This document shows, in pieces, positions 1-10,577 of a stretch of DNA of 64,000 bases (position 1 is its first letter; each line of letters opens with the position of its first letter). The DNA comes from Bacteroidales bacterium (lineage in GTDB: Bacteria; Bacteroidota; Bacteroidia; Bacteroidales; P3), in contig JAIRNR010000094.1 of assembly GCA_031257915.1 (NCBI GenBank), positions 1-64,000 of the forward strand. Reading direction: 5' to 3'. Made by a program: the position numbers and the translations under genes. The notes beneath the pieces are model-generated. The model made no database searches. It was not told the DNA's origin and was given only the letters and a program-made list of their open reading frames with translations.

Positions 1-1877
1 ACAGCAGCACTCTGTCCGCCAACCGAAAACACCTGCCCCTTCGTTACGGTTTTTCCGCTAACAATATCCTTTCCCGTACTTGCAGGAAACATATCAAGCA
101 CTTCGGCATACTTTGCCCAGTCAATATCACGCTGTTCCGTAAGGTTGTTTATCACGGTCATAACACACTCCTTACCGGTATAGCGGAAATAAACGTAAAA
201 GTTATTATCCTCAGGAACAAACTGTATCATTTTTCCGTTGTGAACAGCGTCTGATGTGCTGCGCCACGAATAAATATTTTTAATATAATTGAACAAATCG
301 TTTTCAAGTTCGGTTCTGCCTTTTTCCGTAAAAGCATTTCGCGTATCCTCTTTCCAGCCGCCGACCATATCAAGACGTTCATGTATATCGCCCTGCTTTT
401 CCTTATTCTGCATAAACAGTTCCGACCCCTGGTAAATTTGCGGAATACCGCGCATTGTCGCTAAAAGAGTATAAATCATTTTCTGCTTTTCAACGCTTCC
501 TTTAAGTTGCCATGCAAGGCGTCTTACATCATGATTTTCGGCAAGAATAAGAAAATCGTACGGATTTTTATAAATAAAATCTTGCGAAAGAACTTCATAA
601 ATCCTTATAAGTCCTTTGCCCCATACTGTTTTGCCGTCTTCCATTATTCCAAGTAAAAGATTTTCTTGCAGAGGAAAATCCATAGGACAGGGCAGGTAAC
701 TGTTATAGCCGTCTCTGTTTGCAGCGTCCTTTTCCCAGTAAGAAATAAGGGAAGTAAAATGAAACCATGTTTCACCTGTAATATTTATATTCGGATATTC
801 ATCTGTAATTCCCTTTGTCCATATAGAAATTCCGTATTTATCGCTGTATGGATACGTATCAACACGCAAGCCGTCAAGGTCGGCATATTCAATCCACCAT
901 ACTGCCATTTGCAAAAGATATTGAACAACGAATTTATTGCGCAGATTCATATCGGGCATTGTGTAGTCGAACCAGCCGTTAAGACAGGCATCTTTGTCGT
1001 ATTGAGAATTGTGAGGATCGCTTTGTGCTACAACCTGAAATGTAGAGCGCGTAAACGAGGGAAACATATTAACCCAGTCGGAAAAAGGCAAGTCGTTCAT
1101 CCACCAGTGGGCGGTACCGCAATGGTTCGGCACCATATCCATTATTACTTTAAGTCCTTTTTCGTGTGCTTCCTTTACCATTGAACGGTAAAGTTCATTT
1201 GTGCCGAAACGCGGGTCAATGGCGTAATAGTCGGCACAGGCATAACCGTGATATGACGCTGCTTTTTCATTGTCAAGAGTAAGGGGTGTGGGCCATATAA
1301 CTGTTGCACCAAGTTCTTTTATATAGTTGAGATTATTCGTAATCCCCTGAATATCGCCGCCGTGCCGCATTGCAGGATCCCGGCGGTCTGCCTTTTCGGC
1401 AATTTTAACGGAACCGAGTGTTGCGGCATTGTCATTAGAGGGGTCGCCGTTGGCAAAACGGTCGGGTACAAGGCAGTAAATAACATCGGCGGTACTGAAA
1501 CCTTTTCTTTCGGCGGAATTGCCGCGGCGGGCATTTATTTGATAGTCGCAATGCCGTGCCTTGCCGTTTTTACCGGTAAAAGTCAAACGGTACTTTCCTT
1601 CCGGTGTGCTTTGGTCAATGCTTATATCAATAAAAAGATAATTTTCGCTTTCCGCTTTATGAACGGAATTTATTTTAAGTTTATCGCTTTCGCTCTTAAC
1701 GGTTGCATTACCTATATCAGCAGCATATACCATAAGTTGCAGCGGAGTTTTCATACCGGTCCACCATGAAGGCGGTTCTACTCTTATAATATTTTCTTTT
1801 TTTGCAAACGCTGTTGCTGCAAAAAGGACAGCAAGCACGGTGCATAATGCAGTGCGTAAAAAATTTTTAATATTCAT
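1..1877 (-). CDS. GH13 alpha-amylase / cyclomaltodextrinase-neopullulanase-like (SusA-like), 3' end outside window
   Basis: Read on the minus strand from ATG at 1877: signal peptide MNIKNFLRTALCTVLAVLFAATAFA, then GH13 motifs (VDMVPNHCG, DGLRVDTYPY, ILAENHD). Runs off the window at position 1; absent from the ORF track because it has no stop in the window. Confidence 0.88.
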   Translation of the reverse strand, partial: MNIKNFLRTALCTVLAVLFAATAFAKKENIIRVEPPSWWTGMKTPLQLMVYAADIGNATVKSESDKLKINSVHKAESENYLFIDISIDQSTPEGKYRLTFTGKNGKARHCDYQINARRGNSAERKGFSTADVIYCLVPDRFANGDPSNDNAATLGSVKIAEKADRRDPAMRHGGDIQGITNNLNYIKELGATVIWPTPLTLDNEKAASYHGYACADYYAIDPRFGTNELYRSMVKEAHEKGLKVIMDMVPNHCGTAHWWMNDLPFSDWVNMFPSFTRSTFQVVAQSDPHNSQYDKDACLNGWFDYTMPDMNLRNKFVVQYLLQMAVWWIEYADLDGLRVDTYPYSDKYGISIWTKGITDEYPNINITGETWFHFTSLISYWEKDAANRDGYNSYLPCPMDFPLQENLLLGIMEDGKTVWGKGLIRIYEVLSQDFIYKNPYDFLILAENHDVRRLAWQLKGSVEKQKMIYTLLATMRGIPQIYQGSELFMQNKEKQGDIHERLDMVGGWKEDTRNAFTEKGRTELENDLFNYIKNIYSWRSTSDAVHNGKMIQFVPEDNNFYVYFRYTGKECVMTVINNLTEQRDIDWAKYAEVLDMFPASTGKDIVSGKTVTKGQVFSVGGQSAA

Positions 1878-1881
1878 ACTG

Positions 1882-2865
1882 TTATTTCTTTTTATCCTTT
1901 TTGCCGAACACTGAAAAATGCACGTAACGTTTAGGATTATCCTGTAAATCCTTTAACAGAGAATTAAGATTTGCTGTTGCCTGCTCAAGATTATTATACA
2001 GTTTTTCATCGTAGATAAGTTTTCCGGCAGTGCCTTCGCCTTTGTTAATGTGATTAAGCGCGTTTGTCAAATCGGTGACAGATGTATTCAGCGAACGCAG
2101 CGTTTCGGCAATTTGTGCTTTTGCAATAGAATCGCTTAAATCAGAAAAATTTCCGATAATATTATCTATTCTTTTCTCATTTTGTTTTAACGTTTGCGCG
2201 ATACTTTCCGCATCACGAACTATATTCTGAATATGCGTTTTTTCGCTGCCGATAAGATTTTTTGCATCTTCGGTAATTACTGCAATATTTTTAAGCGATA
2301 TACTTAAATCGGCGAAACTCTCAGTCAGATTATGAACTGTTTCGTTATTCAGAGTTGCGTTGATATTAGCTAAAAGTGTATCAACAGAACTTATCAGTTC
2401 ACCCGCTTTACGTTTCAACGGATCAAGTTTATCCATAAAATTGGGAACACTGCTTGCAATAAGTTCGCCGCCGTTTTTCAATTCTTTCGGACTGTTACCG
2501 GGAATAATCACAATACACTTCCCTCCTATAATACTTGTTGCTTCAAGGGACGCAACAGACCCTTCGGGCAGCGGATATTTTTTCAGAACGCTAATCGTCA
2601 TCTTTATTCTCCGGTCTGTTTCGCTTACGAAATCAAGTTTACTCACGCGACCTACTTTCATGCCGTTTATAAGTACGGGACTTGACGCAACAACGCCCCC
2701 TGTAGTTTCGTAAATAGCATAAAAATGATCTTCTTTTGAGAAAACATTCTTTCCTTTCAGAAAAAATGCAAACCAGATAAAAAGAGAAATAGTTGCTATG
2801 CTGATTATGCCGATAGCAATATCCTTGTTATACTTGTTTTTGAACATTATGCTTCTACCTGTCAT
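1882..2865 (-). CDS. MlaD/MCE-domain protein (lipid transport substrate-binding component)
   Basis: N-terminal TM followed by MCE signature (YAIYETTGGVVASSPVLINGMKVGRV...IIGGKCIVIIPG). Confidence 0.85.
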   Translation of the reverse strand: MTGRSIMFKNKYNKDIAIGIISIATISLFIWFAFFLKGKNVFSKEDHFYAIYETTGGVVASSPVLINGMKVGRVSKLDFVSETDRRIKMTISVLKKYPLPEGSVASLEATSIIGGKCIVIIPGNSPKELKNGGELIASSVPNFMDKLDPLKRKAGELISSVDTLLANINATLNNETVHNLTESFADLSISLKNIAVITEDAKNLIGSEKTHIQNIVRDAESIAQTLKQNEKRIDNIIGNFSDLSDSIAKAQIAETLRSLNTSVTDLTNALNHINKGEGTAGKLIYDEKLYNNLEQATANLNSLLKDLQDNPKRYVHFSVFGKKDKKK

Positions 2866-3509
2866 AGCGTCATTGCTTTTATCATATTATACACACCGTT
2901 ATATACCTCGCTTATGCGGGCATTCGGAAGCATATAGCAGGGTGTTGAATACAGATTATTTTCTTCGTCGTAAACATATTCGCCTGCTTTTGTCGGTTTA
3001 TGACGTGCGCCCATTTTGAGCAAATTTTCTATTGTCGCAGGGTCATCACCGCTTGTAACAAGAGCGTTTGGGATAAGTTTTGCAATAATAACAGGTGCAA
3101 TGCAGAGCGCAGCTACAGGCTTTCCAAGTGCATGCGTTTCCGAAACTGCTGCTGCAACCTGTGTGTCCACAGTCATTTCCGCACCTTTAAAAGCATAGTC
3201 GCAAAGATTTTTTGCTGCACCGAAACCGCCCGGAAGCACAAGTGCATCATAATTCTCCGCACAATACTCCGTTAACGGTCTTATATTGCCTCGTGCAATA
3301 CGCGCTGCTTCCAAAAGCACATTCCGCTTTTCATCAGGCATTTCTCCGTCTGTGAGATAATTCAGTGTGTGAAAAACAGGTTTGTCGGGCGCAAAAATAT
3401 CATAAGATGAACCGCACTGGTCAATAGCAAGAAGCGTTGTAAGGGATTCACCCACTTCTGCTCCGTCTTTGTTGCCGCATCCGGCAAGTATTACTGCAAA
3501 TTTTTTCAT
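2862..3509 (-). CDS. elbB: ElbB-like glyoxalase / DJ-1-PfpI family protein
   Basis: MKKFAVILAGCGNKDGAEVGE... LVLPGGFGAAKNLCDYAFKG... typical ElbB sequence. Confidence 0.85.
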   Translation of the reverse strand: MKKFAVILAGCGNKDGAEVGESLTTLLAIDQCGSSYDIFAPDKPVFHTLNYLTDGEMPDEKRNVLLEAARIARGNIRPLTEYCAENYDALVLPGGFGAAKNLCDYAFKGAEMTVDTQVAAAVSETHALGKPVAALCIAPVIIAKLIPNALVTSGDDPATIENLLKMGARHKPTKAGEYVYDEENNLYSTPCYMLPNARISEVYNGVYNMIKAMTL

Positions 3510-3520
3510 GTTATTTATTA

Positions 3521-4456
3521 TTATTTGTTTTCAAGCAAAAATCTTTCTGCTTCAATAGCCGCCATACAACCGGTACCGGCTGATGTTATTGCCTGGCGAA
3601 AGTTCGTGTCCTGCACATCTCCGGCAGCAAATACGCCCGCAACCGATGTTTGTGTAGTACCGGGTTTCGTTTTAATATAGCCGCCCTCCTGCAAATCCAA
3701 ATATTCCTTAAATATTTCCGTATTCGGCGTGTGACCTATAGCCACAAAAAAACCTGTAATATCAATTTTCTTCTGCTCGTTTGTCTTTACGTTTTCAAGT
3801 AATGCGCCTGTAACACCGCTTTCGTCTCCGAGAATTTCTTTCGTAACATGATTCCAAAGAATTTCAATATTCGGAATATCCGTTACACGTTGTTGCATTG
3901 CCTTTGACGCACGAAAAACATCACGTCTTACAATCAAATAAACCTTATTGCATAAATTACTCAAATACGACGCTTCTTCAAGAGCCGTATCGCCGCCGCC
4001 AACGACAGCAACATCCTGTCCGCGGTAAAAAAAGCCGTCGCACGTAGCGCATGCGGAAACACCCATGCCTTTAAATTTTTCCTCACTTGGCAATTTAAGC
4101 CAGTTTGCACATGCTCCTGTGGCTATAATAACCGTTTCGGCTTCAACCTGCTTTGTTTCGTCAACAGTTATGACGAACGGACGGTTGGAAAAATCAACTT
4201 TTGTAACAAGCCCGGTGCGGAAATCGGCTTTAAAACGGAGTGCCTGTTTTTTCATTATCTCCATAAGTTCGGGACCTGTCACCCCATCGGGAAATCCGGG
4301 ATAATTTTCTATTTCGGTAGTAATTGTGAGCTGTCCGCCGGGTTGAAATCCTTCGTACAAAACAGGGTTTAATTCTGCGCGGGCAGCGTAAATAGCAGCA
4401 GTACAACCTGCGGGACCGCTGCCGATAATAAGACATTTTATTTTTTCCATATCCAC
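3521..4456 (-). CDS. trxB: Thioredoxin-disulfide reductase
   Basis: GSGPAGCTAAIYAARAEL, CATCDGFF redox motif, VVGGGDTALEEA, VFAAGDVQD. Confidence 0.95.
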   Translation of the reverse strand: MDMEKIKCLIIGSGPAGCTAAIYAARAELNPVLYEGFQPGGQLTITTEIENYPGFPDGVTGPELMEIMKKQALRFKADFRTGLVTKVDFSNRPFVITVDETKQVEAETVIIATGACANWLKLPSEEKFKGMGVSACATCDGFFYRGQDVAVVGGGDTALEEASYLSNLCNKVYLIVRRDVFRASKAMQQRVTDIPNIEILWNHVTKEILGDESGVTGALLENVKTNEQKKIDITGFFVAIGHTPNTEIFKEYLDLQEGGYIKTKPGTTQTSVAGVFAAGDVQDTNFRQAITSAGTGCMAAIEAERFLLENK

Positions 4457-4541
4457 GAAGTTACATATTTTTACGCATAAGCGAGATAAAGTTCGTATAT
4501 TTGTTACCTTTTAATTTAAAAACCAATAGTTCCCTAACGTT

Positions 4542-6503
4542 ATGGAAGAAAATAAAATCATTGTTTCCGATGTGCAGGATGTGCCGATAGCGACAGATGT
4601 TGTGCCTGCCATATTGAAAGACGGACAAGATTCGGCACCCGAAAATGAGACGAATATCGTATTAAAAGATATTCCGGATGTTATGCCTGAAAGTACATCA
4701 AGTGATGATATGTCTGACTCCGCTCTGTCGTCGCTTTCACGTGAAGAAATTGTTGAAAAATTGCGTGCTTTTACAAATGAAAACGCACTTAAACAGCATG
4801 GCAATATCATTTCCGAACTTAAAATTCACTATCGCGAACTCACTGCCGAAGCCCGTCAGGAGGCATACAACAAATATAATGAAACGGAAACGGAAGGAGA
4901 AAAGCCCGAATTTGTTTTTGAAGACGAAACGGAAAAATCGTTTAAAGAAGTCAATGAGCAAATAAAATCAATTCTCAAAAAAGAGAAAGAAGATTTGGAA
5001 AAGTTGATGGAGGAAAATTTCATCAGGAAAAAAGAATTGCTTGAAGAATTGCGCACTCTTGTTGACAGCGATTTACCACTCAAAATGATGTATGACGGAT
5101 TCAAGGAACTTTCGGAAAAGTGGAAAAGCATAAGACCTGTCAGCCGCCTTGTAAATAACGATCTCTGGAATAATTATCAATTCCTTACCGACCGTTTTTT
5201 TGACAAGGTAAAAATGAATGTCGAACTTCGTAATCTTGACTACAGGAAAAATCTTGAGGAAAAAATAAAAATTTGTGAAGAAGCGGAAGCATTGCTGCTT
5301 GAGGAAAATGTAAACAAAATGTCAAATGCGCTTCACCGTTTACATGAGCGTTGGAAAGAAATCGGTCCTGTTGCGCACGAAAAGCGGGATGAAATCTGGA
5401 ACAGATTTAAAGCCGTGAGCGATGTAATCAGTACCAAACGCAAGCAAGCGGAAGAATTGCTTGAAGAGGAACGTCAGCAGAATTTGCTTGCAAAGCAGGC
5501 ACTTTGTGAAAAGATGGATATTCTTGCAGACGGTACGGACGGATGGAACGCCAGAACACAGGAAGTCGAAGAATTGATGAAAATCTGGAAAAGTATCGGA
5601 CGCGCACCCGAGAAACTCAATGATGAGATTTGGGAGCGTTTTCGTACTTCAATGAATAAATTTTACGAAAGTAAGAAAGATTATTTCCGTACCGTAAATG
5701 AGGAGAAAAAGCGCAATTATGAACAAAAATTTGACTTGGTCGTACAGGCGGAACTTATAGCGCAAAAACGTGAAGACTGGCGTAAAGCAACGTATGAGAT
5801 AAAAGAATTGCAGCGCAAATGGAAAGAAATAGGACCTGTTCAGGAAAAATACAGTGAAAAAATATGGAAACGTTTCCGTGCGGCATGTGACGAATTTTTT
5901 GAGCAGAAAAAAATTATTTACGAACAGCAACATGCGGGCGAAAATGAAAATCTTGAAGCAAAAAAGGCACTTATAGAAGAAGTAAAAGCACTTGACCCGA
6001 AAACCGAAAAAGAAGCTTTTATTGCGGCAATCAAGGATATTCAACGGCGTTGGACGGAAACAGGTTTTGTTCCCGCAGCGGAAAAAGAGAAAATCTACAA
6101 AGAATTTCGCGCGGAGATAGACACAAAATTTGCGCAGCTCGGCGAGCGTCCGAAACGTTGGATAGACACTCTTGAAAGAAGTGCCGACACATTATCGTCA
6201 AAAGATATGCAAATACTGTTTCGTAAGGCACAGCAGATGCGTTCCGATATTATTACGTGGGAAAACAATGTAGGATTTCTTTCACGTTCCAAAAATGCGG
6301 ATATACTTCGGCAGGAATTTGAAACAAAAATCCAAAAAGCAAAAGAAGACCTTGCTCTTGTGGAAGCGAAGTTAAAAATGTTGCGTGGGAATGAGCCGGA
6401 ACAGCCTGTAAGATTATTTAATATCGCCGCACGGAACAATAGACCGAATCGTAATCGTGTCAAGAAAAGCAGTGAGAAAAGCAGTGAGAAAAGCAGTGCC
6501 TGA
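4542..6503 (+). CDS. DUF349-repeat protein
   Basis: Repeated W-K-x-I-G-P/R units (RWKEIGPVAHEKRDEIWNRFK, KWKEIGPVQEKYSEKIWKRFR) characteristic of DUF349. Confidence 0.85.
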   Translation: MEENKIIVSDVQDVPIATDVVPAILKDGQDSAPENETNIVLKDIPDVMPESTSSDDMSDSALSSLSREEIVEKLRAFTNENALKQHGNIISELKIHYRELTAEARQEAYNKYNETETEGEKPEFVFEDETEKSFKEVNEQIKSILKKEKEDLEKLMEENFIRKKELLEELRTLVDSDLPLKMMYDGFKELSEKWKSIRPVSRLVNNDLWNNYQFLTDRFFDKVKMNVELRNLDYRKNLEEKIKICEEAEALLLEENVNKMSNALHRLHERWKEIGPVAHEKRDEIWNRFKAVSDVISTKRKQAEELLEEERQQNLLAKQALCEKMDILADGTDGWNARTQEVEELMKIWKSIGRAPEKLNDEIWERFRTSMNKFYESKKDYFRTVNEEKKRNYEQKFDLVVQAELIAQKREDWRKATYEIKELQRKWKEIGPVQEKYSEKIWKRFRAACDEFFEQKKIIYEQQHAGENENLEAKKALIEEVKALDPKTEKEAFIAAIKDIQRRWTETGFVPAAEKEKIYKEFRAEIDTKFAQLGERPKRWIDTLERSADTLSSKDMQILFRKAQQMRSDIITWENNVGFLSRSKNADILRQEFETKIQKAKEDLALVEAKLKMLRGNEPEQPVRLFNIAARNNRPNRNRVKKSSEKSSEKSSA

Positions 6504-6504
6504 T

Positions 6505-7209
6505 ATGGTTTGTATCAAAATAGATATTGTTGCACTCTTTCCCGAAATGTTCTGTGGTTTTCTCGAACATTCCATCGTTAAAAGAGCACGGCAAAAAGAA
6601 GCAGTACAGGTAACAGTTCACCAGTTGCGTGATTACAGCGTTGATAAACACCGTAGCGTGGACGATGAACCGTATGGCGGCGGTGCGGGAATGGTTATGA
6701 CAATAGACCCTGTCGCACGCTGCCTTGACACATTGCAAAAAAACGGCAAAGCAGACGAAGTTGTTTTTCTTACGCCGGACGCACCCGTATTTACCCAGAA
6801 AACAGCGAACGAACTGTCCCTTAAAAATCATATAATTATTCTTTGCGGACATTACAAAGGTGTTGATGAACGGATACGCGAGCATTTTGTTACACGTGAA
6901 ATTTCTATCGGCGATTATGTCCTTTCCGGAGGCGAACTGGCAGCGGCAGTGCTTACTGACGCTATTGTGCGTGTTATCCCCGGCGTACTTCATGACGAAA
7001 TGTCCGCGCTTACGGATTCTTTTCAGAACGATGGACTTTTATCTCCCCCTGTTTATACCCGTCCCGCCGATTACAACGGTTGGAAAGTGCCGCCTGTGCT
7101 GTTAAGCGGCAACGATAAGCTTATTGACCGGTGGCGAAGAGAACAGGCGTTGTTACGCACGGAAGATAAGCGTCCCGATTTACTTCGTACAATAAATAAT
7201 AACCTTTAA
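6505..7209 (+). CDS. trmD: tRNA (guanine-N1)-methyltransferase
   Basis: KIDIVALFPEMFCGFLEHSIVKRA, DDEPYGGGAGMVM, LCGHYKGVDERI, ISIGDYVLSGGELAA. ORF track opens at 6457, but the ATG at 6505, just after the DUF349 stop, is the likelier start. Confidence 0.94.
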   Translation: MVCIKIDIVALFPEMFCGFLEHSIVKRARQKEAVQVTVHQLRDYSVDKHRSVDDEPYGGGAGMVMTIDPVARCLDTLQKNGKADEVVFLTPDAPVFTQKTANELSLKNHIIILCGHYKGVDERIREHFVTREISIGDYVLSGGELAAAVLTDAIVRVIPGVLHDEMSALTDSFQNDGLLSPPVYTRPADYNGWKVPPVLLSGNDKLIDRWRREQALLRTEDKRPDLLRTINNNL

Positions 7210-7220
7210 TATAATAAGAT

Positions 7221-9995
7221 ATGAAACATCTATTGCTGCTTATCTCAATATTTATACTGTGCCGTATTTCGGCGCAGGTTGTAACAACAGTGCCGTCTAT
7301 CATTACCACACAATATAGCGGTGAAGTGGAAATTATTTTTAACGCAGTCGAGGGTAACGGCGGCTTAAAGGATTATTCGGGAGATATTTACGCGCACACA
7401 GGCTTAATTACCGACAAAAGCACAGGCGGCAGCGACTGGAAATATGCGCCTGCCTGGGGTACCAACACTGAAAAATACAAGTTGCAGCCGCTTGGCAATA
7501 ATTTGTGGAAACTGTTGATAACACCCGATATGCGTACATATTACGGTGCCGCGGCAAACGATACGATAAAAAAGATGGCATTTGTTTTTCGCAGCAGCGA
7601 TAACAGCAAAGAGGGTAAAGATGCAGGAAGTGCGGATATTTTTGTTGATGTTCTGAATCCTGAACTGTCCGTCACCTTTGCCGCCCCTGCGCAAAAAACA
7701 CTTCTTGTAAATAAAAACGACAGCGTAACGTTTATAGTACATGGATTGTTAAGCACGTCGTTATCACTGTCCATAGATGGTTTACAGGCAGGAGCAACGA
7801 CCGGCGAATCTCTCACCGTTAAGCATAAATTTACGGTTGAGGGCAATTACAATGTGGTCGCAATTGCTTCGGACGGAGTAAATACGGTTACCGATACCGT
7901 ATTTGTCTGTGTGCCTCAAAACACAGTACAGCAGCCCGTCCCGAACGGCTTGCAGGACGGTATTACGGTGCATTACGGCAGTGATTCCGCCTCTTTCGTG
8001 CTTTACGCACCGCATAAACAGCAAATTTTTCTGATGGGCGATTTTAATGACTGGAAAGTTGATAACGACTGTCTGATGAAGAAAGACGGCGACCGCTTTT
8101 GGATTACACTGCACGGATTGAGCGCAAACAGAGAGTACGCATTTCAATATTTTGCGGACGGTACTGCAGCGGACGGCGGCGTAAGAGTGGGCGACCCTTA
8201 CTGCACAAAAATTCTTGACCCCTGGAATGATAAATGGATAGATGAGTCGGTTTATCCGAATCTGCAAACGTATCCGCAAAGTAATACGAGCGGAACCGTA
8301 AGCGTGTTTTCAACTGCCGAAAGTACTTACAATTGGCAGACCGGCAATTTTACAAGACCACCGAAAGAACAGCTTATTATTTACGAATTATTATTTCGTG
8401 ATTTCACAGCACAGGGTACGGTAAAGGCTGCTGAGGAAAAACTTGATTATTTAAAATCGCTCGGCATAAACGCCATTGAACTTATGCCTGTAATGGAATT
8501 TGACGGAAACGACAGCTGGGGCTACAATCCGACATTTTATTTTGCTCCCGACAAAGCATACGGAACGCCGAATGATTACAAACATTTTATTGACGAATGT
8601 CATAAGCGGGGAATAGCAGTTATTCTTGATGTTGTTTTTAACCACTGCTGGGGTGAAAGCCCGCTTGCAAAACTTTGGTGGGATGGTGTAAACAGCCGTC
8701 CTGCTGCAAACAGTCCGTACGCAAATCAGGTGCCGAAACATCCGTTCAATGTCGGCAGCGACCTTAATCATGAAAGTCCCGCCACTCGCGCATACTTTAA
8801 ACGTGTGCTGGAATACTGGCTCAACGAATATAAACTTGACGGCTATCGTTTTGATTTAAGCAAAGGACTTACGCAAAAAAATTCAGGCGATAATGTTGAA
8901 CTTTGGGGACGTAAGGATACGAGCCGTATAGATATTATAAGAGATTATCAGAATACGGTTAAAAGTACCGACAGTACTGCATATATGATACTTGAACATT
9001 TTGCCGAAAACAGTGAAGAGATTATACTTGCAAATGACGGAATGATGCTTTGGAATAATTTGAATAATTCATTTTGTCAAAGTGCTATGGGCTGGGATGA
9101 AAGCAGTAATTTCAGCGGAATTATACCATCGCAGCGCGGCTTTACAAAACCTCATTTAGTCGGCTTTATGGAGAGCCATGACGAAGAAAGAGTAGGGTAT
9201 AAAACGCTTCAATGGGGTAATTGGGACATGGCTTCAAAACCGCGTTTACGTGCGTTAAGGGCGGGACTTGCCGCTACATTTGTTTTACTTGCACCCGGAC
9301 CGAAAATGATTTGGCAGTTTGGTGAGATGGATTACGACGTAAGCATTGACGAAAACGGCAGAACAGGCAGGAAACCGTTACACTGGGAATATTTGGAGTC
9401 CGAACGTGGAAAATACGTGCACAGTATTTACAGCAATATTCTCGCTTTGCGCGGACACTTCCCGCAGATATTTTCAGGTACGGACAATAATTTTTCGTAC
9501 ATAATCGGGGGTTCGCTTAGTAATATGCGCTCGTACGCTTATAATTCCGACAATTGCAACATAGCATTATTTGGGAATTTCAGCAATGATACAATGGAAG
9601 CGGCAGTTCCGGAAAACAGCGGAAAGAAGTGGTACGACTATCTTGAACAGCAACAGATAGCATCATCATCTTTAAAAATACCGCCTCACCATTTCGTATT
9701 ACTCACAGATACGCTCACTCCGCTTGTTGAGGAATATCAGGACCTTAATCTTGCAAAAGAAACAATACAGGCAGCAACTAATACGGCACTCGCAATTTAT
9801 CCCAATCCTGTAACGGCAGAGTTGAAAATAACAGGCATAAACAGAGCGGAGTATTACAAAATTTACTCAATGCAGGGAAAATGCGTACAGAGCGGAAATG
9901 TTCAAAAGGACGGCAAAATAAGGGTAGCGGCACTTGCCAAAGGAATGTACATTATGGAGATAAACGGTCGGAGTGCCAAGTTTGTTAAGCATTAA
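7221..9995 (+). CDS. Secreted GH13 alpha-amylase-family protein with T9SS type A C-terminal sorting domain
   Basis: Signal peptide, GH13 barrel (DVVFNHCWG, LDGYRFDLSKG, MESHDEER), early-set/CBM48-like part, C-terminal LAIYPNPVTAELKITGINRAEYYKIYSMQGK...KGMYIMEING sorting domain. Confidence 0.9.
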   Translation: MKHLLLLISIFILCRISAQVVTTVPSIITTQYSGEVEIIFNAVEGNGGLKDYSGDIYAHTGLITDKSTGGSDWKYAPAWGTNTEKYKLQPLGNNLWKLLITPDMRTYYGAAANDTIKKMAFVFRSSDNSKEGKDAGSADIFVDVLNPELSVTFAAPAQKTLLVNKNDSVTFIVHGLLSTSLSLSIDGLQAGATTGESLTVKHKFTVEGNYNVVAIASDGVNTVTDTVFVCVPQNTVQQPVPNGLQDGITVHYGSDSASFVLYAPHKQQIFLMGDFNDWKVDNDCLMKKDGDRFWITLHGLSANREYAFQYFADGTAADGGVRVGDPYCTKILDPWNDKWIDESVYPNLQTYPQSNTSGTVSVFSTAESTYNWQTGNFTRPPKEQLIIYELLFRDFTAQGTVKAAEEKLDYLKSLGINAIELMPVMEFDGNDSWGYNPTFYFAPDKAYGTPNDYKHFIDECHKRGIAVILDVVFNHCWGESPLAKLWWDGVNSRPAANSPYANQVPKHPFNVGSDLNHESPATRAYFKRVLEYWLNEYKLDGYRFDLSKGLTQKNSGDNVELWGRKDTSRIDIIRDYQNTVKSTDSTAYMILEHFAENSEEIILANDGMMLWNNLNNSFCQSAMGWDESSNFSGIIPSQRGFTKPHLVGFMESHDEERVGYKTLQWGNWDMASKPRLRALRAGLAATFVLLAPGPKMIWQFGEMDYDVSIDENGRTGRKPLHWEYLESERGKYVHSIYSNILALRGHFPQIFSGTDNNFSYIIGGSLSNMRSYAYNSDNCNIALFGNFSNDTMEAAVPENSGKKWYDYLEQQQIASSSLKIPPHHFVLLTDTLTPLVEEYQDLNLAKETIQAATNTALAIYPNPVTAELKITGINRAEYYKIYSMQGKCVQSGNVQKDGKIRVAALAKGMYIMEINGRSAKFVKH

Positions 9996-10447
9996 GCCGT
10001 AACCCAAACAACAAGTCCTTCAATCCACCTGAAAAACAGTGAACCGTCGCGCAATGATGTACTGATAAATTTACATTCGGGGTCAAACGAAACAATAAGA
10101 TAAACAATTACTCCGCAAAAAATAAGTGCCTTCAAAAGCCCGAATACAAGTCCGAGAATACGGTTAAAAAACGAAAGCGACAATTTTTTAGCAGCGGCAG
10201 AAATGGCTTTTCCCAAAAAGAAAATGCCGATTAGTACAGATAAAAACGTAATAATAAAAGCAACAGCCTTTGCGCCGCTTCCTGTTAAATTCAGCCATTC
10301 GTAAACGAGTTCCGAGAAATGGTATGCAACGTAAATGCCCGCAATAATAGCAAGCAAAGATGCGATTTCCATAATAAAACCTTTACGCACGCCATTGAAG
10401 CCAAGCCAGCAAAGCGGAATAATAAAAATAATATCAAGCCGGTTCAT
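9992..10447 (-). CDS. CvpA family membrane protein
   Basis: MNRLDIIFIIPLCWLGFNGVRKGFIMEIASLLAIIAGIYVAYHFSE. Start placed at 10447 (ORF track 10468) because a -7-like element occupies 10466-10473. Confidence 0.8.
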   Translation of the reverse strand: MNRLDIIFIIPLCWLGFNGVRKGFIMEIASLLAIIAGIYVAYHFSELVYEWLNLTGSGAKAVAFIITFLSVLIGIFFLGKAISAAAKKLSLSFFNRILGLVFGLLKALIFCGVIVYLIVSFDPECKFISTSLRDGSLFFRWIEGLVVWVTA

Positions 10448-10577
10448 TGTTATACGGAATTTGAACAAAGGTAGTAAAATATCATTTTTTTTTTATACCT
10501 TTGGCGAGTGCAAAATTTGTGCAAAATTATCAATGTCAACAAAATCAACAAATTAAAATAAAAAAACAACAGTAATT

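Noticed and set aside
666-1769. Plus-strand ORFs 666-1184 and 1362-1769
   Set aside because: Antisense to the clear GH13 amylase reading frame; sequence is compositionally unlike a protein.
6457-6504. 12-bp repeat (AAGCAGTGAGAA) and the alternative upstream trmD start
   Set aside because: Short repeat just encodes the SSEKSSEKSSA tail of the DUF349 protein; the upstream trmD extension SRKAVRKAVRKAV is its out-of-frame reading.
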